From contig NC_086023.1 of the NCBI RefSeq assembly GCF_036323735.1, forward strand, positions 12,542,501 through 12,606,500: a stretch of 64,000 nucleotides of DNA, written 5' to 3'. This document shows positions 1-10,215 of this stretch, piece after piece. The position numbers and the translations under genes were made by a program. This stretch comes from Rattus norvegicus. Taxonomy: Eukaryota; Chordata; Mammalia; Rodentia; Muridae. The stretch's first letter is position 1. Each line of letters opens with the position of its first letter. The notes beneath the pieces are model-generated. The model was not told the DNA's origin and made no database searches. It was given only the letters and a program-made list of their open reading frames with translations.

Positions 1-708
1 CTATAAAAACACAATGCATGGAAGGAAATAACTAAAACCTACAAGACCTGAAAGTGGAACTAGAATTAATAAACTGAATCAATGGAAAACCCAAACTGAG
101 AAAAATCTGGAAATAAAAAATTCAGGAATGCAAGGAGGAACCACAGAGGCAAACCTCAACAAGGGAATACAGGAGAAAATCTCAGGAGAAAATAAAAGAA
201 ATAGATACATTGTTCGAAGAAAATGTTGAATCTAAAAAAGTACTGGCACAAATCTAAGACAAATATGAATAGAGGATGGAGAAGAAATCAGGGTTAAAGA
301 AATAGAAATATTTTCCAAAAATATCACAGAAGAAAATTTCCCTAACCTAGAGAAGGGGATTCCTATCAAGGTACAAGATGCATTCAGGACACCAAATAGA
401 CTGGATCAGAAAATAAAGTCCTCTTCCCACAAAATAATCAAAACACTAGATATATAGTACAAAGAAAGAATGTTAAAAGCTGCAAGGGAAAAAGATCAAG
501 TGGAATATCAAGACAAATCTACTAGAATTACACCTTTATTCTCAACAGACAAAACAACAGACTTTAAAGACAGAACGATCCCGGCAGACAAATGTGCCAC
601 AGACTGAAACCACAGACACAAAACCAGATTACTATGGCCAGCAGAACTTTCAAACACCATAGAGGAAGAAGATAAGATATTCCATGATAAAACCAAATAT
701 ACATATAC

Positions 709-743
<35 letters not shown>

Positions 744-1512
744 TACACACACACGCACACACACACACACACACACCACCACCACCACCACCAGCACCAG
801 CAGCACCAGCAGCACCAGCAGCACCAGTACCAGCAAAATAACAAGAATCAACAGTCTTTAGTCATGGATATCTCTCAACAGAAATGGTCTCAATTTCTCA
901 ATAAAAAAGAAACAGACTAAAGAAATGAATGTAAAAGTAGGATCCATCCTCTACTGCATCCAAGAAACATATCATAACATCAAGAATATTCTGACTTTAG
1001 AGCAAAAGGATAGAAAAATATTCCAAGCAAATAGGCATAATAGCACCGCAATTGTAGCCATTGTATTATCTGACAAAATAGACTTCAAAACTAATCAGAA
1101 AAATATGGAAAGACAATGCTTACTCATCTATGGAAAAAGTCCACCAGGAAAATGTGGCAATTCTTAACATCTGTGCACAAAAGCACTCAAGATTGTAAAA
1201 GAAATATGACTACACATTAAATCAAATATGGACCCTCACACGTAGATAGTGGTAAGCTTCAATACCTAGTCTCACCAATAGACAGGTCATTCAGACAAAA
1301 CTAATCAGAGAAATGCTGGGGCTAACATATTATAAACACAAATGGATTAACATGTATTTCGGAACATTTCATCCAAAGACAGAAGAATATAAGTTTTCCT
1401 CAGCAACTCAACTCCTGGAAATTTCTCCAATAGTGAATACAAACTCAGTCACAAAGCAAGGCTCAACAGATAAAAGAAAGTGAAATAACACCCTGCATCA
1501 TGTTCGACCACC
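1..1512 (+). mobile_element. Old L1: ORF1 and start of ORF2 (interrupted copy, 5' part)
   Basis: Sequence to about 690 matches L1 ORF1 in plus orientation, with many stops and frameshifts, and runs off the left edge. A compound microsatellite then replaces the ORF1 C-terminus at 697-834. Text resuming near 840 reads as decayed L1 ORF2 endonuclease domain (LYCIQETYHNIK in the 925-1167 frame). At 1512 it is broken by a younger L1 and resumes at 2115. Divergence from the younger L1 copies in this window is high, so this is an old Lx-like family member. Nothing here is expressible. Confidence 0.8.
697..834. repeat. Compound microsatellite (TA)n(CA)n(CAC)n(CAGCAC)n
   Basis: An alternating TA run passes into CA, then CAC triplets, then CAGCAC-type hexamers with a few substitutions. 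It sits inside old L1 ORF1 directly after codons for KTKYT, where intact copies carry an AT/AC-rich stretch that could have seeded it. Open frames across it (His/Gln-rich, or Val/Cys/Tyr-rich on the other strand) are artefacts of the repeat. Confidence 0.95.
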
Positions 1513-1522
1513 TCCTCTGATT

Positions 1523-2104
1523 TTTTATTGGTTATTTTATTTACATTTCAAATGTTACCCCCTTCCCAGTTTCCCCTCCACAAACTCCCTATACCTTCCC
1601 CCAACCGCCTGCTTCTATGAGGATGCTCCCACACACACCCACCCACGCCCACGTCAGTGCTCCAGGATTCTTTTACTCTGGATCTTTGAGCTTCCGCAGG
1701 ACCAAGGGGCTCCCCTCCTATCAATCCTCTGCTACATATCTAGTTGGAGTCATGGGTCCTCCCTATGTGTACTCTGTGGTTTGTGGTTTAGTCTCTGAGA
1801 GCTTTGAAGGGTCTGGTTGGATGATATTGTTGCTTTTCCTATGGGGTTGCAAACCCCGTCAGCTCCTTCAGTCCTTTCCCTGACTTTTCCATTGGCTCCC
1901 CCTCACTCAGACGTTTGACTGTGGGCTCCCACATTTGTATTGGTCAGGCTCTGACAAAGCCTCTTAGGGGAAAGGTATACCAGGCTCCTGTCACCAAGTT
2001 CTTTTTGGCATCAGCAATAGTGTCTGGGTTTGCTGTCTGCAGATAGGATGGATTCCTAGGTGGGGCAATCTCTGGATGGCCTTTCCTCCAGACTCTGCTC
2101 TGCT
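1523..2104 (-). mobile_element. L1 3' end inserted into the older L1
   Basis: In minus orientation this is an L1 3' UTR plus A-tail. The left edge is a T-run followed by the typical TTTACATTTCAAATGTTA block, then the C-rich (G-rich in element sense) tract, the CTCCTTCAGTCCTTTCCCTG block and the GGCTCCTGTCACCAAGTTCT block. It is 5' truncated. It is bounded on both sides by TCCTCTGATT, a 10-bp target-site duplication (1513-1522 and 2105-2114). Confidence 0.85.
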
Positions 2105-2114
2105 TCCTCTGATT

Positions 2115-3200
2115 AAAGCTGGATATTAACCACAAGAGAAACTACAGAAAATTTATAAACTCATAGAAACTCAACAACTCACTATGGAATGAAAAATGGG
2201 ACAAGGACAAAATTCAGAAAGAAACTAAAAGCTTGTGAGAATTAAATGAAAATGAATACACAGCATACCCAGACTTAGAGAAAGCAATGATGACAGTTCA
2301 AAGTGGCAAGTTTATAGCACCAAATATTTTCGATACCTCTCATAATACCAATTTAATAGCACATTGGAAATCTCTGGAAAAAAAGAAGAAACCACATCCA
2401 AAAAGAGTAGATGGCTAGAAATATTCAAACCCTGGGTCCTAATCAATAGACTAGAAACAAACAGACAAAAACAATACAAAGAATCAATGAAACAAAGAGG
2501 TTCTTTGAGAAAATCAATAAATTTGACCAACATATTCAGTGTAATCTCCATTAAAATTCCGACACAATTCTTCTTGAATCTTGAAAAGAAAATTTTCAGG
2601 TTCATGTGAAAATACACACCAAAAAGTAGAATAGCTAAAACCAGAATAATAAAAGATCAGCTGGAAGAACCAGTACTCTGAATTTCAATTCCCACTACAG
2701 ACCTATAGTAATGAAACACCATGGCATTGAAACAAAAAAAAAAATGTTGATTAATAGAATAAAATTGAAGACTCAGAAAAAAATCCATCTCCCTATGGAT
2801 ATCTGATTTCTTTTAATAAAGAAACCAGAAACACACACTGGAAAAAATAGCATCTCCAACGAATGGTCAAACTGGATGTCTCCATGTAGAATGCAAATAG
2901 AAGCAAACTTACCGCCATGGACAAAACTCAACTCTTCTGGATCCGTGACCTCAACGTAAAGCCAGACACACTGAACCTAACAGAAGAGAAAGCTGGGAGT
3001 AGCCTTGAACTCATTGGCACAGATAAAGCTTTTCTAAACAGAACACCATTAGGTCAGGTGCTAAAGTTAACAATTAAGAAATTGGACCTCATAAAACTGA
3101 GATGCTTCTGTAAGCCAAAGGACACCACGATTTGGCCTACAGAAAATATTTTCACCAACTCAACACATGACAGAAACTAATATCCAAAATATATGAAGAA
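2115..3200 (+). mobile_element. Old L1 resumed: ORF2 from end of endonuclease to C-terminal region
   Basis: This continues the element broken at 1512. The text joins the end of the endonuclease domain to the linker, then jumps by internal deletion to late reverse-transcriptase sequence (2500-2600, the 'INLTNIFSVISIKIPTQFF' region), and ends in the ORF2 C-terminal part (about 2917-3180; frame with MDKTQLFWIRDLNVKPDTLN). Many stops and lost segments mark it as a fossil. Confidence 0.75.
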
Positions 3201-3455
3201 AGCCCTGCCTGCAGTCCCATTTCTAGGGAGGCAGAGACAGGAGGTTTACAGCTCTCCGGACAAACTCATTATCTCAACTAGATGCAACTGAGCTCCAGAT
3301 TTAGCCAAGGACCTGGCCTCAAAAAATAAACTGAACAAGGCTGAGGGAAGTCACTGAATTTAACTTCCAATGTACATATGTACCTGTGTTTGCCCACACA
3401 TATGTGAATACACAGACACACACATTACACACATACACATACATGTGCAAGTAAT
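3201..3455 (+). mobile_element. B4-type SINE
   Basis: The order of blocks fits B4: a B1-like middle (AGTCCCATTTCTAGGGAGGC), AGACAGGAGG, then GAGCTCCAG and the CTCAAAAAATAAACTGAACA stretch, then an ACACAC/ACATAC-rich tail. It directly follows the decayed L1. Divergence is high. Confidence 0.7.
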
Positions 3456-3987
3456 TAGATACACTGAGAAAAATAAATGCAATATATGAATGTTTTTAGA
3501 AAATTCAAATAATTTAGGACCTTTGAGCAATCCTTCACACAATTAGCCTAATGTAGAAAATCATTCACAAACATGTCCTGGGGTTTATCTCTGAGGTGAT
3601 ACTTGATCCTGTCAAGTTTCACAATCAGTATAAGTCAACACAAAGTCTGTGGCCACATCCTTCTGCCCTTATAAAGACACTGAAAACTCACACGCACAAG
3701 TCAGGGGTTATTACATGTTCACAAAGGGCACACATTGATTCTTTTACCAGCTATTAACTGCCAACCTACGGTTTTCCTGTATTCATGTTAAATGTGTTTA
3801 TAGATATAAAAGGAGGTAAACTCTGACTGTTTTAATTTAAAATCCTCTTCATATTTCCCTTCAGTATCAGTACAGAAACACAAGCATTCCAAGACTAATT
3901 CACTTACGATTATAGATACCTTAATCTCAGTATGTGAACACTGCATATAAATGTCAATCTGATTCTTTTTAATAGATGTATTTGTTT
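3456..3987. other. Non-coding stretch, nothing recognised
   Basis: AT-rich intronic DNA between a B4 and an L1. No open frame of interest, no clear repeat family and no RNA gene seen. Confidence 0.5.
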
Positions 3988-5097
3988 AAAATATGATTTC
4001 AATTGACCATTGCACTATCTGAGGACCCAGCTATACCTCTCTTGGGCATATACCCAAAAGATGCTCCAACATATAACAAAGACACATGCTCCACTATGTT
4101 CATAGCAGCCTTATTTATAATAGCCAGAAGCTGGAAAGAACCCTGATGCCCTTCAACAGAGGAATGGATACAGAAAATGTAGTACATCTACACAATGGAA
4201 TAATACTCAGCTATCAAAACAATAATTATGAAATTCATAGGCAAATGGATGGAACTGGAAAATATCATCCTGAGTGAGGTAACCCAATCACAGAAAAATA
4301 CACATGGTATGCATTCATTGATACGTGGATATTATCCCAAATGCTCGAATTACCCTAGATGCACAGAACACATGAAACTCAAGAAGGATGACCAAAATGC
4401 AGATGCTTGGCTCCTTCTTTAAAAGAGGAACTAGAAAACCCTTGGGAGGGGATAGGGAGGCAAAGTTTAGAACAGAGGTTGAAGGAAAACCCATTCAGAG
4501 CCTGCCCCACATGTGGCCCATACATATACAGCCAGCAAACTAGATAAGATGGATGAAGCAAAGAAGTGCAGGCTGACAGGAACCAGATGTATATCTCTCC
4601 TGAGAGACACAGCCAGAATACAGCAAATACAGAGGCGAATGTCATCATTAAACCACTGAACTGAGAATGGGACCCCCGTTGAAGGAATCAGAGAAAGAAC
4701 TGAAAGAGCTTGAAGGGGCTCAAGACCCCATACGAACAACAATGCCAAGCAACCAGAGCTGCCAGGGACTAAGCCACTACCCAAAGATTATACATGGACT
4801 GACCCTGGGCTCCAACTGCATAGGTAGCAATGAATAGCCTAGTAAGAGCACCAGTGGAAGGGGAAGCCCTTGGTCCTGCCAAGACTGAACCCCCAGTGAA
4901 TGGGATTGTTGGGGGTATGGTGGTAATGGGAGGAGGATGGGGAGGGGAACACCCATATAGAAGGGGAGGAGGAAGGGTTAGGGGGATGTTTGCCTGGAAA
5001 CCGGGAAAGGTAATAACAATTGAAATGTAAATAAGAAATACCCAATTTAATAAAGATGGACAAAAAATAAAATAAATAAAATAAAATACGATTTCAA
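3988..5097 (+). mobile_element. 5'-truncated L1 (end of ORF2, 3' UTR, A-rich tail) with target duplication
   Basis: The copy starts in the ORF2 C-terminus (blocks for DPAIPL-like, GIYPKDAPTYNKD, MDGTGKYHPE in shifted frames). The usual ORF2 stop after MHSLI.GY is changed to a tyrosine codon near 4333. The 3' UTR ends in a G/A-rich tract (4907-4990) and a broken A-rich tail (5061-5086). Flanks are AAAATATGATTTCAA (3988-4002) and AAAATACGATTTCAA (5083-5097): 15 bp with one C/T difference at a CpG, as expected for a decayed target-site duplication. Confidence 0.9.
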
Positions 5098-5625
5098 ACT
5101 GGCTCATCTATTTTATTATCTATAGGCGATGCCTATAGATCATATTCATCTTATTCATAAGTTCTGACCATTTCAAATAATCTGCAATTCATGTTCTTGC
5201 AAATTTTTTGCACATTCCTACAAATGAAATTACTAGTTCAAAGAGTTCTTTTACAAGCACCATATTATAGTTGGGATCTTGACTGTTTCTCAAAGGCCCA
5301 TGTGTTGAAGGCTTGATCCTAGGCTGTGTTGTGATTGGGCAGTAGGAGGACCTTTAAGTGTACAGCCTACTGGCAGGAAGCTAGGTCAGTAGGGTGTGTC
5401 ACTCAGGAGTGGGTGACTAGAACTCTTTACCTTTCCGTACTATCTTTCACCCCCTGATTTCCATGAGGTGAGTAACCCCTATTGTGCAGTACTGCCTCTC
5501 AGATAGCCCAAGGCAAACATGACCAACTGAATGGCAACCTGAACCACCAAAAATTGTGAGCGAAAATAAAACTTTCCACTTTTTTTTGGATATTTCTTGG
5601 GATTACTGCAATAAACGAAAACTGG
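5098..5625. repeat. Old interspersed repeat, family not assigned, in AT-rich DNA
   Basis: From about 5276 to 5625 the text has the look of a mammalian non-autonomous element (GTGTTGAAGGCTTGATCCTA, then GGGCAGTAGGAGGACCTTT, later GTGAGCGAAAATAAAACTTT). I have seen this pattern in rodent DNA repeats but cannot name the family safely. 5098-5275 holds nothing I recognise. Confidence 0.45.
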
Positions 5626-5631
5626 CACGCG

Positions 5632-5681
<50 letters not shown>

Positions 5682-5696
5682 CACACACACGCACAC
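5626..5696. repeat. (CA)n microsatellite with CG-rich head
   Basis: CACGCGCACGCGCGC is followed by about 27 CA units with two CG interruptions. The head alternates purine and pyrimidine strictly. Confidence 0.97.
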
Positions 5697-6129
5697 TGTC
5701 TGCTTTCTTATGTGGGAAACCTGAAGAAAGCTGATTTTAATGTAGCACAGTGATATGAAAGATTGGAAAGGCTGTAAAGAATGAATACACAGAAAAAATT
5801 GAATTTGATCATTACATGTTGTATATATGTTTTGAACTGTCAGACTGAACTACATTAATGTTTAAATACTCATAAGTAATGTTAAGAGTTCTTTTGTTGC
5901 TTAATATTTTATTGCTTAAATTAGCATACAAAGGATTCGTTGTGGTATTTTAAGCATAGTTTTCTTGTTAATGCCCCTGCCCCTAGCTTCTTCACCTCCC
6001 TGAGTCTCCTTACATCTTGACTTCCCAGCTCCTTTCCACTTTAAAGTTATGCGTGTCCTATTGCCCTTCCCCACTTGCTCAATACCTTTTCTCTATTAAT
6101 AGTCCTCTTTCTAGTTTCATGGTTTATCC

Positions 6130-6131
<2 letters not shown>
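5697..6131. other. Non-coding stretch, nothing recognised
   Basis: AT-rich, no convincing gene or repeat family. Confidence 0.45.
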
Positions 6132-6169
<38 letters not shown>

Positions 6170-6230
6170 GCACGCACGCACATGCACACACACACACGCA
6201 CACACACACATATATTCACATACATACATG
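6132..6230. repeat. (CA)n/(CGCA)n/(CATA)n microsatellite
   Basis: A long CA run, four GCAC units (6166-6182), more CA with CG interruptions, then CATACATACATG. Confidence 0.95.
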
Positions 6231-6264
6231 CCTATAGCTTGAAAGTCAGGACCCATATCTGAAA

Positions 6265-6530
6265 GAAAATGTGTGACATATACCCATAAGACTTGAAAGC
6301 CTCTACAGAGATACTGGCCTATCCATGTTGATTGCATCTCTATTCACAGCAGCAAGGTAATAGAATCATCTAGATGTGCATTAGCAGATGAATGAACCAT
6401 AAAAAAGTCATACATAGTATACTTTGATTCAGCCACAGGAAAATGAAACTTTGCAAATTGCAAGAAAAGTGGATACATCTAAAAATTTATGAGAGATAAC
6501 CTATTCTCAAATGAGTACTTCAAAATTATG
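6265..6530 (+). mobile_element. Ancient L1 ORF2 C-terminal fragment
   Basis: The blocks CTATTCACAGCAGCAAGGTA, then TCTAGATGTGCATTAGCAGA, ATGAATGAACC and GATTCAGCC match the end of ORF2 in old mammalian L1 families (the region encoding FYCIHSN(Q)QGNRII...INR in decayed form). It is much more diverged than the rat L1 copies elsewhere here. Confidence 0.65.
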
Positions 6531-6689
6531 ATATATTTAAACAAATTTCCAATTCAAAAGTTCATCCAATGTTTCTATATATCATATATAATATATGAAA
6601 ATATATATGCTAAAACATGGTGTGTATAATACATTATATTTAATAGAATAAAATTCCAAAATGTCTGAATCTTTCCAGTAGTTTGTGTC

Positions 6690-6850
6690 CTGGTTGTTTG
6701 TTTGCTTTTAAGTAAGATCTAATATATTGCAAGCTTTGAGATCATCACTTACTCAAGGACAACTTTGAAGTGATCCTCCTGCATCCATCTACTTAAGTGC
6801 TGGGATTACAGATGTCCGCCACCATGCTTGGGTTATGTGAACTGATTGAT
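6690..6850 (-). mobile_element. B1-type SINE
   Basis: Minus orientation: an interrupted T-rich tail (GTTTGTTTGCTTTTAAG) is followed by AAGTGATCCTCCTGCATCC, AAGTGCTGGGATTACAGATG and TCCGCCACCATGCT, which is the reverse complement of the 7SL-derived B1 start. Strongly diverged. Confidence 0.75.
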
Positions 6851-7810
6851 CAGAGTCTGCATTTGGGGCAAACACTCCACTAAGTGAGCTGTATCATCAG
6901 GTCATCTATTCTTATTTAGATTATCTACTTTTTAATCGGGATTTTGCCATCTGATCACAGAGTCTCAATATAAGAACTGCATGTATGCTATAGAATACAT
7001 CTTCTATCAAAAGCTTCTTACTGTAGCCAGCAGGAGTCAGACAATACAGAAGGGAATTCTCCATAATGTTCTGAGGAAAGGGATAGTGGACCACACAGCC
7101 TTAGGTGAGCTGTGAAACTGGGAAAACTGATTCTGCGCCTTGTACACACCCCAGACTCGAGTATTCTGTGACAGATGCATGAGATTGTGCAAGTCAGCAT
7201 TGACTCTGTGGCTTGACTATATACATGGATTCAACGGTCACCATAAAGAGAAATAGAAAGGAAGACTTGACCTTTTTCATAGCCCCAGCACTTATACGTT
7301 TGTTCCCGTGATTTCTAAAAGGTATCTATCTCAGCAGCATTTCAAGATGAAAGGACAGAAACATGTGCTCAATGAGAATTTTACCCTTTCTTTACTCATT
7401 CTCTTATCTTGTTATTTATTACATAAAATATACCCATAAATAAATATTGATCAATGTCTAAATTAAATGCATCCAATTTGTTTCATAAAAACTGAGATGA
7501 ATTGTTATCTAAATATTTATTTTTTTACATTTTTGTCTTATTGTTTTTATTTTGAAACAATTCACATTGATATGAAGAACTATATGATGAATATAATTAT
7601 ATGATGCATAGGCATAGAAAGTATTGCCTATGTCCTTCACCTCAATACTTTTCCAGCACCATCCTCCATGACAGGACTTCTGTGTCTAGAGCCAGATTCC
7701 ACGTTTAGTCTTCATGTGTTTCAGTCTGAAGCCTTGACAGTTTTGAAGACTCTAAGGAAGTCACATTATAAACTGTGCCCCATTAAGTTTAATAGTTATA
7801 TTTGAATTAT
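6851..7810. other. Non-coding intronic stretch, nothing firm
   Basis: No gene. 6851-6910 could be a further decayed SINE tail. The rest is AT-rich unique-looking DNA. Confidence 0.4.
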
Positions 7811-7939
7811 CTTTGAATACTTTTATTTTTTTTTTCTTTTCTTTTTTCGGAGCTGGGGACCGAACCCAGGGCCTTGCGCTTGTTAGGCAAGCGCTCTACC
7901 GCTGAGCTAAATCCCCAACCCACTTTGAATTCTTTTATT
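7811..7939 (-). mobile_element. ID SINE (rat) with target duplication
   Basis: The core (about 7849-7921, minus strand) is the tRNA-Ala/BC1-derived ID sequence with pol III A and B boxes (TAGCTCAGCGGTAGAGCG and GGTTCGGTCCCC on the minus strand). Its A-tail is the T-rich run at 7820-7848. Flanks CTTTGAATACTTTTATT (7811-7827) and CTTTGAATTCTTTTATT (7923-7939) form a 17-bp duplication with one mismatch. The good state of core and duplication says it is young. ID elements are hugely amplified in rat, which is my main pointer to the genus. Confidence 0.96.
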
Positions 7940-8038
7940 CGTTATACACAATTGAAATTAGTGCACAAGCAAATTGTGTGGATTCAGTCCTGTCCTCTGA
8001 GTGGCACATTATGTTACACTTGGATGAGACAAGTGAGG

Positions 8039-8043
<5 letters not shown>

Positions 8044-8109
<66 letters not shown>

Positions 8110-8137
8110 TGTGTATGTGTGTGTGTGTATGTGTGTA
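8044..8137. repeat. (CT)n(GT)n compound microsatellite
   Basis: About 24 CT units pass straight into GT with TATG interruptions. Ser/Leu and Cys/Val open frames over it are artefacts. Confidence 0.97.
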
Positions 8138-8214
8138 ACCAACACTCTCACCCATTAGTAAAATCTGTTGAAATGGCTATTACTGTCAATACAGAGTTAT
8201 GTTTTCTTTGATGT

Positions 8215-8385
8215 TTATTTATGTTTGTGTTAATACACTTCTGTGTATGCAACAGGGCACATATGGAGGTCTGGGGATAACTCTCTCCATGGCTCACTCC
8301 ATCTCCAAGTGGGTCCAAGAAATCCAACTTTAATAATCAGGATTGCCAACAAGTACCGTTACCCACTGAAGCATCTTGAGAGTTG
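8215..8385 (-). mobile_element. B3/B2-related SINE
   Basis: Minus orientation: TTATTTATG tail, GGCACATATGGAGGTCTGG, a decayed middle, and GCCAACAAGTACCGTTACCC ACTGAAGCATCTTG, which is the reverse complement of the tRNA-like B3 head. Diverged. Confidence 0.65.
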
Positions 8386-8774
8386 ACTCTTTTCGAAGCT
8401 CTCCAATATTTATTTTCCTAAAACTAAGGAATGATGTTCAAGGATGGACTGTTTGACTTTTCAATTAGCAGCTGTTCTATTCTCCCAGGCTGCCTTGAGC
8501 AACCAGACTGCTAGTAACAGCCAGTAGGAGGATCCTTATTTACTTAATCCCTGCCATTTTGAACATCCTATGGTTCCCTGGGGAAAACTACACAATGATC
8601 ACAGCTGATGGTCTCACCTCCCTAATGTACAAGCTCTGTCAGTGCAGTTCAGGGGCATTGCAAACCTTGCTGAACTCTAGGAAACTCTTCAACATTTTCT
8701 ATCTTGGACAGAGGGACTGCTAGGGCTGATGCTACGGAGGCAAGGTTCTAATTGTGCAAACATAAACTTCCATT
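8386..8774. other. Non-coding intronic stretch, nothing recognised
   Basis: No gene or repeat family that I can support. Confidence 0.45.
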
Positions 8775-8783
8775 TGTGTGTGT

Positions 8784-8832
<49 letters not shown>

Positions 8833-8844
8833 CGCGCACGCACG
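8775..8844. repeat. (TG)n(CG)n tract, strict purine-pyrimidine alternation
   Basis: About 24 TG units with one TATG, then (GC)n for about 12 bp, then ACGCACGC. It is 70 bp of nearly unbroken alternation. Confidence 0.96.
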
Positions 8845-9121
8845 CTATGTTGTGCATAGCATGAACACAAACCTTGATATCCCTGCACAATGTGCTGCAA
8901 TTGGTTCCAATAACCTTTTCTAGCTATACAAGTCAGCGACTCGGGCTCAGTATGTCACCAGATACCTCCTGTGCTGCCTCCCTCTGTGTTGCAATAAAAG
9001 TTTTCTTGCAAATGCCCTTCCCTTGCTTACTTTTAGAAGCGTTAGGTGAGCTGGTAGCACAAAAGCCAAACAGCAGCGACAGCAGAGGCATTGAAGTGGC
9101 AGAGGTACCAACTGTGGAAAG
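8845..9121. other. Non-coding; possibly an old retroelement fragment
   Basis: The stretch 9040-9132 plus 9338-9423 reads as one piece once the B2 is removed. I could not assign it to a family or a processed gene. Confidence 0.35.
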
Positions 9122-9284
9122 ATTGACAGGCCTTGGGCTGGAGAGATGGTTCAGCCGTTAAGAGCACTGACTGCTCTTCCCGAGGTCCTGAGTTCAAATC
9201 CCAGCAACCACATGGTGGCTCACAACCATCTGTAATGGGATCTGGTGCCCTCTTCTGGTGTGTCTGAATGATGTACTCGCATAC

Positions 9285-9325
<41 letters not shown>

Positions 9326-9337
9326 AATTGACAGGCC
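9122..9337 (+). mobile_element. B2 SINE with (TA)n tail and target duplication
   Basis: The B2 body starts at GGGCTGGAGAGATGG (9135) with recognisable A and B boxes (GTTCAAATCCC), then CAACCACATGGTGGCTCACA and CCCTCTTCTGGTGTG. The tail is (TA)n at 9288-9319 and TTAAAAAA. ATTGACAGGCC at 9122-9132 and 9327-9337 is an exact 11-bp duplication. Well preserved. Confidence 0.95.
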
Positions 9338-9423
9338 ATGCTACAAAAGTGGCAAGACTACCATTGTCTTCACAGTTCAAGGAAGCCAACATGTGCTGCT
9401 GCCAACAGCCTGTCTGCAAAAGA

Positions 9424-10215
9424 GACACATTCTGATGAGTGGATATTAGCTCAAAAGCTCGGATTACCGAAGATACAATCCACAGACTACATGAAACTCA
9501 AGAAGAATGACTAAATAAAGTAAGGATGCACCAGTCCTTCTTAGAAGGGGGAACAAAAATATTCGTAGGAGGGGCTATGGAGACAAAGTTTGGAGCAGAG
9601 ACTGAAGGAATAGCCTTTCAGAGACTACCCTACATGGGGATCCAGACCATAATTATACAGCCACCAAAACTAGACAATATTGATGAAGACAAGAAGTGCA
9701 TGTTGACAGGAGCCTGATATATCTGTGTCCTGAGAGGCTCTGCCAGAACATGGCAAATACAGAGTTGAATGTTCGCAGCCAACCATTGAACTGAGAATGA
9801 GGTCCCCATTGAAGGAGTTAGAGAAAGGACAGAAGGATCTGAATGGGTTTGCAACCCTGTAAGAACAATACCAACCAACCAGAACTCCAAGGCACTAAAC
9901 CACCATCCAAAGAGTACACACGAACAGATAGATGGTTCCAGCTGCATATGTAGCAGAGGATGGCCTTGTTGGGCACCAGTGGGAGGAGAAGCCTTGGTCC
10001 TGCCAAGGCTGGAGCCCCCAGTGTAGGGGAATGTCAGGGTGGGAAGGCAGGAAGGGGTGGGTGGAAGGGCAGGGGAGCACCTCATAGAAAAAGGGGGAAT
10101 GAGGCTGGGATAGGGGATTTATAGACGGGAAACCAGGAAAGGGGATAACATTTGAAATGTAAATTTTTAAAACTCCAATGAAAAATGTTTAAAAAATAAA
10201 ATAATTTTTTAAAAA
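9424..10215 (+). mobile_element. 5'-truncated L1 3' end
   Basis: The copy begins at the end of ORF2 (ATGAGTGGATATTAGC) and runs through the whole 3' UTR: the AAGAAGTGCATGTTGACAGG block, the GAAGGAGTTAGAGAAAGGAC block, the G-rich tract (10025-10130), GGGATAACATTTGAAATGTA, and an A-rich tail to about 10215. Flanks AGAGACACA (about 9419) and AGAGATACACA (about 10222) may be a decayed target duplication. Confidence 0.88.

Noticed and set aside
508..920. Cys/Val-, Tyr/Ile- and His/Gln-rich frames at 508-920 and similar ones at 5479-5753, 6017-6337, 7874-8211, 22944-23258 and 59879-60156
   Set aside because: Direct translations of microsatellites.
4839..5107. Open frames of 66-112 codons in L1 3' UTRs (4830-5107, 9630-10085, 26499-26780, 37297-37690)
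   Set aside because: They fall in the non-coding G-rich 3' UTRs of L1 copies and recur at the same element position; they are chance frames.
6851..6910. A second SINE next to the B1 at 6690-6850
   Set aside because: Only a short stretch (GCAAACACTCCACTAAGTGA GC) is suggestive; not enough to support a separate feature.
7849..7921. tRNA-like sequence with A and B boxes
   Set aside because: It is the tRNA-derived head of an ID SINE with target duplication and A-tail, not a tRNA gene. The same holds for 24679-24752 and the B2 heads.
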